This document shows, piece by piece, positions 8,671 to 18,622 of a stretch of 64,000 nt of DNA. Source of the DNA: Lantana camara (lineage: Eukaryota > Streptophyta > Magnoliopsida > Lamiales > Verbenaceae). The notes under the pieces were generated by a model, which was not told the DNA's origin, ran no database searches, and worked only from the letters and a program-made list of their open reading frames with translations. Within the stretch, counting starts at the first letter, position 1, and each line of letters begins with the position of its first letter. The position numbers and the translations under genes are program-made. The stretch is taken from contig CM074862.1 of NCBI GenBank assembly GCA_037501455.1, forward strand, positions 58,869,501 through 58,933,500, read 5' to 3'.

Positions 8671-11542
8671 TGTAACACCCCGCACGTGAGGCGCCACATC
8701 CCCCGCACTATGACCCGACACGTCTACGAAATGGAGAGTCCGCACATGCACCAAGCCATAGCGAACGGGTGACAAACGAAAACACACACACTAGCTAGGC
8801 GGTACCTAACCCTGTACAAAAGAAAATATGCGAAACATGACAGTGGAAGCCAGGCCAAAATACTAACTTTCAAAAACTTTTACACACCAAGCATACAGTA
8901 CAGTACATACAACAGAATCAAATATATGGGTTCAACTAGTTCAGTAAACCTGTCCTATCCTGTCCCGAATAATTACACATCAAAACGGGTTCAACTAATC
9001 CGATCACCTGTCCTAACCTGTCCCGAATTCCATATATCCAAATCATACATGCAACCAGTACAAAACATATCTTATACGAAATTTACAAATTATAATCAGA
9101 ACAAAATACTTAACAAACTGAAACGTGCAGACACAGACTCAAAAGATACGACACACCACCGCCTAGCACGAACTCCAACGCGAACCGAAACTGAAACCTG
9201 CACACTAAAAACATAAACGGGGAGGGGCCAGTCCAAAGACTGAGAGAGGGGCTACCCACACACACCTACATATATATAGAGCACAGCACGTAGAAGAAGC
9301 AACGTTCGTGAACCCGGGGTTAGTTTTTACACGCCAAAACAGTTTCCCATGATAGTAAATATATATAGGATGACTTATCAAAACAGAACGAACAGAACCT
9401 AACTTATACAAAACTCAAAACATACGATCAAACTTATGCAGACTTAGCACACATATCAGAACATAACTTATTAGTTAATATTGAAAATCCAATTTTATCT
9501 TAACTTAAGAGTCTACCCCAGTTTCACGAACTTATAACCGATAAACATAACGAAACTCGGCGGGTACGAGCACACAGACAGACTGAACAAAACAAAACAA
9601 AACAAAACATACCAGGTAGGTGTGATGGAAGGGTTGCGCGACCCTAGCCATCCTAAAGCGGAAGAGGGGAGTGCTCACTGCTGCTCAAACCCTCAGACTC
9701 CATCCCCCACTTCCTCAGGTGGGTTCCGGTACATCCCTTACACGGAAATCTGGGGCCCCAACTTACACTTACACAGATCACGAAAATCGGAGGCTTAACC
9801 CGCAACAGACAGACAGACAGACAGACGAACAGACATATTTCATGCATATCGTACTTAGCTATCGTACGTATATATCACGCAGACTGACCTCAAAATCATA
9901 ACAAAATCAAACCTAAGCTTACGTAGGCTTATACATAACTTCATACTTTCAAACTTATAGCAAAGCCAACATAATACGTATCTTACACATATCTACATAT
10001 ACATAAGGCTTATAAACTGCATGCATTCGAAAACGAGCACATTGCAATAGGGTATAACTATATCCTAACCTCACCTGGCACCAAACACAGCAGATGGTTC
10101 ACCCCGGAACGTGCACGACCACAAGTCACCACCCCGGGTGCACCTGTACCAACTGGACACACAAAACACAACACACGACTCAGACTCAGACTTAAACAAC
10201 CCCATAGAGGCGCACGACAAATGCAATCACACAAGCAGGGATCAAATGCCTAGCAATTATTTGCAGAAAAAACATTACATAATTTAATCAAATCATATTA
10301 TTCCTTTATCACACAAACAATTCATGGATTGTATAACAAATTTAATTAATAAAGTTTACTTAATTCATTTCATGCAAATTCACGTAGCACCTTTCATACA
10401 ATTGACACATATTAATAAATCAAATAATTCATAATAGCATGCTTCCTAATTCATACCAATTTCACGAAGTTACAAATCAAATTCTAACCCTACTCAATTC
10501 ATACAATTCATATTCAATTCATGTATTACATATTAGATTTAATTATTAAGGTTTACCAATTCAAATTAAACAATTCATGCCTTTCCAGAAATTACACAAA
10601 CACCCCCTCTTAAATTAAACAAATAACAAATTCAACAAACCAAAATCAAATTGCAAATCAAGACGTCCAAATATATCAAATTATATTTCATACAATCATT
10701 TCATATACATTAAAGTACAATTCGATCGGCAAATAAAGTATATCGCGTTAAAATCACAATTAGAACAAATAATTAAATATTCACAATTATACAAATAAAT
10801 TTACAGAAAATAAACCGAGTGTCCGATTAACGAACGGAAAGCGGCAACGGACTCACCATAACGAGACGAACATTCTGTCCGAAGCCCGCCGGATCGCCGC
10901 CACCGGAGCCGCCGGAACAGTGGCGGGCCGCCGCTCGACCGCCGTCGGAGAGTACTGGAAAAATCCCAAAAAATCGCCCATGCAAGGATTCCTTGTGCTC
11001 AATCCAATTCCTCGATCAATGTCTGCAAATTCCAAGCCAATTGTCTACAATTTCAAAACCAAGAATACGAAAACCCTAGAATCTTCAAACATCAATTACT
11101 TTCAAACCGGTGAACCAAAATGAGATCCGAAAGAGGCATCGGCTTACCCGTGACGAGCTTTATGAAAGCCCTAAGCTTTCTCATCGGAAAAATCCCCAGA
11201 GGTGGCACCGCCATTGAGCCGCCGTTGAACCGCCATGATCCGCCACCAATTGGCAGAATTAGGAGTCATGTGATCAAAGGCCACTAGTTCTCGTCGTTCT
11301 GAACAACTTTCGTGTAGGGCCCGAGGCCAATAGATGATCGGAAAAGGGCCCCGTTGGCCGTCGAAGTTTTTGACGCCACTCCCATTGCCGGAACCACCAC
11401 CTACGGCCAAAATTGGGTGAAATCGATGCCGGAAATGAACTCGGGATAGTCAAAAACCTTGGCAAACACTAACCTTCGTCGAAAAAGACCGCCGGGCCGG
11501 CGGAAACGCCGCCGCTACAGTGATGGGTGCCGCCGCCGCGAG
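8671..11542 (-). repeat. Tek-B 3' LTR, first segment
   Basis: Plus-strand TGTAACACCCC to the Tek-A insertion point. It aligns with 33446-36292 of the other LTR. On sense this is the 3' part of the LTR: branch hairpin near 9230 (here the motif reads CTGGC instead of CTGAC), acceptor after TGTGCAG, GCTAGGCGG/CCGCCTAGC arms near 8795 and 9163, and GTGCGGGGGATGTGG near the terminus. A CAGA repeat lies at 9805-9822. The end near 11500 is GC-rich, unlike the AT-rich rest. Confidence 0.9.
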
Positions 11543-12304
11543 TGTAACATCCCGACTGATCAGACTTTTCAGGTAACCTCTTATGTGTGCTATTTAATTA
11601 TTACTTTAAGTGATTATGTGATATTTAATTGCTAACGTGGATTAATTGAAGTTATTTGAACTTAATTGCGTTGGTATGAATTTGTTTAATTTGATCGTTT
11701 AACTTTCCTTCACTTTGTATTTTGCTCGTTTTAGATTCGTATTTAATTCTGATTTTGTGAATTCATGATATGTGTTAATTATATGCTTTATGGACCCGTT
11801 TATATGCTCGTTATATGTTTTGGTATTTGTTTTGGTTACCTTTTTGGGTTCGTTTTGGAGACGGGACCTAAAGGAGGCTAAAGAGTATTTAGCGCACCTT
11901 GGGTTCCAGGACGCGTATCTTGAGTTCGGGAATTCGGATTCAAATTCCGTCACCTCCGTTGAACTAGTTTCGACGATTTGGGTTTAATGAGATAAGCCTC
12001 ACATTTTTCTAAGTTCATTAAGACCTTCGAATTTCACCCGTAACGAGCCCCTTATGCTTGAGAGACACCTTTTGACTCAATAAAGTCTTGTGGACCACAC
12101 TTAAAACCAACTAAGCCTTAACCTTGACTCCAAACCCTTGGTTAAGCCCTCTCTTGCCCCTTTTTCTTCTGGAAATCGAGCCAAACCTCTCTCTCTCCCA
12201 CAAAAACCGATCAGCACAAGGAAGCAAGAAGAAGAAGAAACCCCTTTGTCCATTTTCTTGATTTTTGAGCTCAAATCTTCACCCAAGCTTCTCAAATTTG
12301 AAAG

Positions 12305-13991
12305 GTGAGTTCATGGTTGCAATCTACTCTCTCTCTCTTCTCTTTTCTGTGCCCTTGAGTTCATTTCCTTGGTTGATTTATGAGATATGGCAAGTATGTG
12401 AATAGTATGTGTTGGGAGAATTTGTTGATCTTTGCTTCCATTCTTGTTTCCTTGAGATTTGATGATGATATTATGCTCCTAGGACTTGATTCTTAGCATT
12501 TATTACATTTCCTTACATGGTAGTTGGAGTATGAGTGATTGGTCTTAATTGGGTTATTGAGTTTGGCTGTTTGAGCTGATTACTTCTTTCTGTACCGAGA
12601 CACGGGGGTGTCTCGGTTTGCCCTATGTTGGTGACACGGGCGTGTCACCTTCTGATTCTGTTGTTCGTCTGCTGTACTGAGACACGGGGGTGTCTCAGTT
12701 TGCCCTTCCAGGGGGCCACGGGCGTGTCCCCTAGGAACTCTAGTTTTTCGCCCGTCTTTGCATGGTTTTGCTTCCTTTCCGTTGCTTCTTGTTGATCCTT
12801 CTTGCCTCGTTTTGGTGTGTATGCATGACCAACTTGTTATATTTTGTGTTAAGCCTTATGTTATGAATTTTTGACTTGATTTACGTCCTCGTTTATGATG
12901 TATGTCCGAATATGCATTGAATGCTCATAAATGATCTAAATGTGGATTCATTTCATATCATTTGCATCATAAACATACATACGCATGTACCGAGCGTCAA
13001 TGTGGTTCATATTGAGTCTAAGAGTGTTCCTTGTTGTTTGTCTTGTTCAGAGGATCTCCCTGTAGAGGACGAGCTTGCTCCGTAGGTGTCCGGTTGTTAC
13101 ACTTTTGTCTCCACTACGTTCGTTGACAAGGTGAGGTTTTTGTTCTTTTAGTTACTCGACCTACAACCCTATTTGATTTGAAACCTCGCACGCGAATACG
13201 TATAATATATGGTAAATAAGTATATGATACATATGTTGCGGGACTTCTCCCATTTGTTATAAGAGTTTGAAAACGTTTTGTATAAGTATATAAGCTATTT
13301 TGCTTTCGTTTGAAAAGTTTCGTTTTGTGCAAGTGTGTGTGTGTAAGCGAGATGTGGCTTTGAAAGATAAGCTTTGAGATATGCCTATGTGCTTTCGTGA
13401 TATGTTTGGGCCCCAGAGTGTGGTATGGTAATCTCGGGACGACCGAAGGGTCGCCGAGCTCTTCCATCAACACCTCCATTTGAGAGTCTCACCCAACTTT
13501 CGGAGGTTGAGGAAGGGTGTTTCTCTTGAGCCGGCGGAGGCAACCGCCGAAGGTTTCAAGGTAGTGATTAAACATTATCTCGTCTGTGTATGTGGATAGT
13601 TAGGGCCGATCAACCCTTCTATCAACCGGTGTTGGGGATGGATTATGATTTGTTTTGCTTTGCTTTGTTCTTCGTATATGGATGTTTGGAGTGTGACTCG
13701 TACTCGCCGAGTTCGTTTAGCTTTGAATGATCTATGAAACGAGAGTGGATTTCTAAGTACCTAAAGTTTTGCATTTGCCCCTTTTTCCTTTTCTTTAAAC
13801 TATATATATCTATATCACGGGAATTAATTTGGCTTGCAAAAACCACTCTCGGTTCAAGGATTCTTCCGTTTTGATTAAATGCTTTGCTCTCTCTATATAT
13901 ATATCGGGTGCGTGAGTTAGCCCCCTCACTAGTCGCTAGGACTAACCCTCGTTGTTGTTTTTCCCCTTTTCCCTTTCTTTTGAGTTTGCAG
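12305..13991 (+). other. Inferred spliceosomal intron inside the Tek-A LTR
   Basis: Donor AAAG|GTGAGT at 12304/12305 matches the plant consensus at every position. The acceptor is TTTGCAG ending 13991 after a long pyrimidine tract (13950-13980). CTAAC at 13942-13946 fits a branch point, 45 bases upstream, and lies on the 3' arm of a hairpin TAGTC/GACTA (13930-13944, 5-base loop). The 3' LTR keeps the same sites (19353-21040). Sites are seen; splicing is inferred. Confidence 0.55.
12594..12732 (+). repeat. Intronic hairpin array of Tek-A
   Basis: Four hairpins: stem ACCGAGACAC with loop GGGG (12594-12617, 10 perfect pairs); GGTGACAC with loop GGGC (12630-12649, 8 pairs); ACTGAGACAC with loop GGGG (12676-12699, 10 pairs); and a weaker one with loop GGGC (12713-12732). 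The first and third differ by a C-G to T-A pair, so both arms changed together. The 3' LTR has the matching array at 19642-19779. Confidence 0.8.
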
Positions 13992-14429
13992 GTTCTTCCG
14001 AGTCAAGCTAGGCGACAAGTGTCTGTTGGGTTACTTGTGGTATAGCTTGGGTCTTCATGCATCGTAGTGGATTTCCTTTCCTTTACTTTACGCATTTTGG
14101 ATGATGTATTCTGAATATACTTATGCTACTCTGGTCGTGATGGCATTGTATATTTTGTATATGAACTAACATGAATACTTGACCCTTCCCCATTTTGATA
14201 TGTATATATGTGATCTTGGGAATTTTGTTAGCTTATGAATTGCTTCCGCTACTCTGATTTTAATTTTCGCAGTTCTTGAGGGTCTAGGCCGCCTAGCGAG
14301 GGTGTGGGTTTTGTCTGTCTCCCGTTCGCTATGGTTTGATATGGGTGCGAACTTCCATTTCGTTACTCGTGTTGGACCTTAGTGCGGGGGATGTGGCGTC
14401 CTTCGCTCCGGGGGTGTTACATCCTTGCG

Positions 14430-14441
14430 TGGTATCAGAGC
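14430..14441 (+). promoter_or_regulatory. Tek-A primer-binding site
   Basis: TGGTATCAGAGC, initiator-tRNA-Met type, 8 bases after the LTR. Its last six bases form the outer part of a 13-pair stem (14436-14449 with 14454-14466, one bulged T, loop GCAA). The leader motif TAGGTCGTTCGGTATAGGAG follows at 14486. Confidence 0.9.
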
Positions 14442-14631
14442 TCTCGGTTGCAAAACCGGAGCTCTGGAGTCGTGTTGGGTCTGTCTAGGTCGTTCGGTAT
14501 AGGAGTATGTGATTATTTGCATTCAGCTACATCTCTATGTGACTTAATTGTTTTAAATTCTAGATAATTGACTTCATGATCATGAACTGAACCCCATGCA
14601 TCGATATCTTCTTGATTTGTGAATTTTCAGG

Positions 14632-17600
14632 ATGCCTCCTAGAAGGAGAGCAGATAGGGAGCAGACTCCTGATCTTAATCAACCCCCTCCACAAGCACCA
14701 CCACCTCCTCCGATGAATGCTGAGAATATTGTGCAGGCTCTTTTGAACCAGCTTCAACAGAATCAGAGGAATAATCCACCATGGGAAGGACAAGGTGGGC
14801 AAGTAACTCCGGCCTTTAAGGAGTTCAGAAACAACAATCCCCCGAAGTGGTATGGAGGAGATGACATCCAAGCCGAAGAGTGGTTGTCAGAAGTCGCGGG
14901 AATTTGGGAAATTTGCCCCGCCCCTCCGCATGAGAAAGCTGTTTGTACAGCCCGGTTTGTTCAAGGCTCCACGTCCAATTGGCTCAAGGCTATGAGAGCT
15001 CGATTGGAGAGGAATGGAGAAGAGTTTGTTTGGGAAAGATTTGTAAGAGAGTTTCGTCACAAGTATGTTCCACCAAGTGCTCGTGAGAGAAGACTTCAGC
15101 AATTTACAGAATTGAGACAAGGGAATCGATCGGTTGAAGAGTATATCCTGGAATTTGAGAGACTTGCACCGTACGCCCCACACATCACCAATGATGATAC
15201 CTAGAAGGCTCGTAACTTTATTCATGGTTTAAGATATGAGATCCAGAATGCTCTTAAGGTGGCTACCGTGGATACGTGGGAAAAGGCTACGAGGAAGGCG
15301 ATCAAAGTGGAAGCTAACAACACAAGATTGAGGCCGACTTACTCTTTGGGCCAAGGTTCGAGCTCAAATTTGGGGAAGAGGCCTGCATCCTATAGTGGGC
15401 CTCCGGTTTTCAAACCCCAAGGTCCTACTACTTCAGTTAAGAAAGCTCGACCTCCGGTACCGGCGGCACCAGCTCTACCGGCCCCGATTCAATGTAGTTA
15501 TTGCAAGGGTCCCAATCACACCGAGGAGAATTACCGGAAGAAATTGAGGAGACGTTATAAGTGTGGAGAGCCCGGCCATTTGATTAGTACTTGTCCTCAA
15601 GTGAGAGCACCTCAGCCTCGAGCTCCCCAACCATTGAATATGATGCCTCCGAGAGCACCGATCCAAGCGAGAGCCTATACTTTGGAGGGAGAGAAAGAGA
15701 ATGTAGAGGTGGATGCCAATGCCGTTGTTGAAGGTACTATCCACATTCATGGCATTCCATTGCATGCATTGTTTGATCCGGGAGCAACGCATTCATTTAT
15801 TGCTTCCGGGCTTGCTTCTATTCTTCCATTGCATGTTGCTTGCCTAGATGATTCCTTTACTGTTTCTTCCCCCCTTGGCGGTACTTTGTCTACGAATTGT
15901 GTTTACCGAGGTTGTCCGGTGGTTGTGGAAGATCAAGAGTATCCGGCAGATTTGTTCAAGATGCCGATTAAGAATTATGGGGTGATTCTGGGTATGGACT
16001 GGTTGTACCGTTACCGAGCTATGATGGATTGTTTTGCCAAGAGGGTGACTTTGGGTTCTACGGTCTTTGCAGGTCAGAGGTTGAAGACCTGCCTGTTTAT
16101 TTCCTTCATGGAAACAAGTAGATTATTTTGGGACGGTGCGACGGGCTATGTGGCCTACCTTTTGAATAAGCCAAAGGATCAGGCCAAGCTCGAAGAGACG
16201 GAGATCGTGAAGGAATTCCCCGATGTGTTTCTAGAGAATTTGGGATCTTTACGTCCGGATCGGGACGTCGAGTTTGTAATAGATCTCTATCCCGGAGCAG
16301 AACCGTATTCGAAATCTCCCTATAGGATGGCTCCAGCCGAGTTGAAGGAGTTGAAGACGTAATTGGACGAGCTCTTAGAGTGTGGTTACATTCACCAGAG
16401 CATTTCTCCGTGGGGTGCTCCGGTCCTGTTTGTAAAGAAGAAAGACGGGACTTTGTGAATGTGTATTGACTACCGTAAGCTGAACCGGTTAACGGTTAAG
16501 AACAAATACCCGCTTCCTCACATTGAAGAGCTGTTCGACCTCTTGCAAGGTTCAAGTGTTTATTCCAAGTTGGATTTAAGGCAAGGGTATTACCAATTGC
16601 GTATCCGGGAGGGAGATATATCGAAGACGGGTTTCAACACGAGATATGGGCATTTCGAGTTTGTGGTCATACCTTTTGGTCTTACCAATGCCCCAGCCGT
16701 GTTTATGGATATGATGCACCGAATATTCCGGCCTTACCTCGATAAATTCATGGTCATCTTTATAGATGATATTCTGGTGTATTCGAGGTCCGAGGAAGAG
16801 CACGCGCGGCATTTGAGTATTGTCTTGTCTACACTTCGGGAGCACAGATTGTTCGCCAAGTTCAGTAAGTGCGAGTTCTGGTTGGATCGAGTTTCCTTTT
16901 TGGGTCACTTCATTTCAGGGAATGGTATAGAAGTGGATCCTACGAAGATCGAAACGGTGATGCTTTGGAAACCCCCGAAGAATGCCTCGGAAGTGAGAAG
17001 TTTTCTCGGGTTGGCAGGGTATTATAGGCCCTTTGAGAAACATTTCTCGAAGATTACCTCCCCGTTGACCCGGTTAACTAAGAAAGAGGTGAAGTTCGAG
17101 TGGAATGAGGCGTGTGAGAAGAGTTTCCAAACTCTTAAGCAGAGATTGATAGAAGCTCAATCTGTGGATCCAGAGATTCAGAAATTGATAACTAAATCAA
17201 GAATTGATCCTGAAGCCAAGTTTGAATTTGATGATTCAGGGTTATTCAGATTTAAAGCTCGGGTTTGCGTTCCAGAGGAACTTAAGCAGTTGGTACTTGA
17301 TGAAGCCCACAAGTCAGTGTATGCAGTACATCCCGGTACCACCAAAATGTACAAGGATCTAAGGAATTTATATTGGTGGAACGACATGAAGAGAGACGTT
17401 GCTAACTATGTTAGAAGATGTCAAACATGCCAATTGGTGAAGGAAGAACACCAGAAACCGGGAGAAACTCTCCAACCACTTCCAATACCTGAGTGGAAGT
17501 GGGAGCAAGTGATAATGGACTTCGTGTTCGGCTTGCCAAGGACCAAAGGAGGTTCTGATGGAATTTGGGTGATTATTGATCGGTTGACGAAGTCGGCGCA

Positions 17601-18594
17601 TTTTCTTAAGGTGAAGATGTCCGATAAGGTTCCTAAGTTGGCCCGGTTATATCGGAAAGAGATTGTTAGATTGCATGGTACTCCGGTCAGCATTGTTTCA
17701 GATAGAGACCCCCGGTTCACATCCAGTTTTTGGCAGGAATTGCAGAAGTGTTTGGGGACGAAGCTCCACTTTAGGACTGCATTTCACCCACAGACGGACG
17801 GACAGTCCGAGAGGCTAATAAGGTATCTCGAGGACCTGCTTCGCGCTTGCGCCTTAGATTATCAAGATTCGTGGGATGAACAGTTAGATTTGATTGAGTA
17901 TGCCTACAATAACAACTTTCAGTCTTCTATTGGGATGGCACCGTATGAGGCTCTATATGGAAGGAAATGCCGGTCCCCTCTCTTTTGGGATATTGACGAG
18001 TGGAGATAGACCGAAGATGGAAAGCTCGAAAGGGCTAAGAAGCCTAAGGAGATTCAGGATACTATCGAGAGGGTGAAAGTGATTAGACAGAGGTTGAAGG
18101 CGGCACATGACAGGCAGAGAAGCTATGCAGATAGGAGAAGACGACCCTTAGAGTTTGAGAAAGGAGATAAGGTCTTTTTAAAGGCATCTCCTAGAAAAGG
18201 GTATGCTCGGATTGGTAAAGGCGGGAAGCTTAACCCTCGCTACTTAGGCCCCTTTGAGATCCTTGATCGAGTTGGGGAAGTAGCTTACAGACTAGATTTA
18301 CCACCGAGTTTGACCGGGATTCACAATGTGTTTCATGTCTCGCAGCTTCGGAAACATTATCCCGATGAGTCTTTTATTCTTCCAGTCGAGAAAGTTCAGT
18401 TAGAGCCGGATTTGACTTTTAAGAAGTATCCAGTTCAGGTGTTGGATCGGAAGATGCAAGAGTTGAGGAATAGATAGATCCCTCTTGTTAAAGTCTTGTG
18501 GCGTGACCAGGAATCCGAGGAAGCCACTTGGGACACTGAGGATAAGATGAAGCAGTTGTATCCGGATCTTTTCAAGACCTCGCCTCGGACCTGA
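14632..18594 (+). pseudogene. gag-pol: Tek-A gag-pol polyprotein, RNase H deleted
   Basis: A single frame of 1320 codons from MPPRRRAD to a TGA at 18592. Order: proline-rich N-terminus; capsid domain (about residues 65-190); two zinc knuckles from residue 288, each missing one Cys (CSYCKGPNHTEENY, then RYKCGEPGHLISTC); protease DPGATHSF (Asp382); reverse transcriptase with IDD (712-713); integrase with HHCC finger, Asp963, Asp1024, Glu1060 (35-residue spacing); GPY/F; chromodomain (VLDRKMQ...IPLVKVLW...EATWDTEDK), which in this clade targets integration to marked chromatin. The sequence passes from LKQRLI (end of RT) straight to [12 protein letters not shown] (start of the integrase finger region): about 165 residues of RNase H and connection are gone without a frameshift. 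Nonsense codons at 15202, 16360, 16456, 18007 and 18475. Start chosen by homology to other MPPRR Gags. Confidence 0.93.
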
Positions 18595-18608
18595 GGACAG
18601 GTCCTTTT

Positions 18609-18622
18609 GAAGGAGGGAGGTT
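18609..18622 (+). promoter_or_regulatory. Tek-A polypurine tract
   Basis: GAAGGAGGGAGGTT directly before the 3' LTR, 15 bases after the pol stop codon. Confidence 0.85.

Larger units (their letters stand above)
11543..14421 (+). repeat. Tek-A 5' LTR
   Basis: 2879 bp, TGTAACATCCC...GGTGTTACA. By eye about 2% different from the 3' LTR, which also lacks about 30 bases present at 11808-11845. Contains the inferred intron 12305-13991, the hairpin array 12594-12732, arms GCTAGGCG (14007-14014) and CGCCTAGC (14290-14297), GCTTCCGC, and GTGCGGGGG from 14382. Confidence 0.95.

Noticed and set aside
11171..11410. Possible insertion-site hotspot because Tek-A entered at the GC-rich block
   Set aside because: Only one event; no second insertion at the same point in the other LTR.
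12101..12295. Open frames such as 12101-12295, 19155-19343, 13114-13479, 20233-20526
   Set aside because: They lie in LTR sequence, are paired between the two LTRs, and show no domain; chance frames in copied non-coding DNA.
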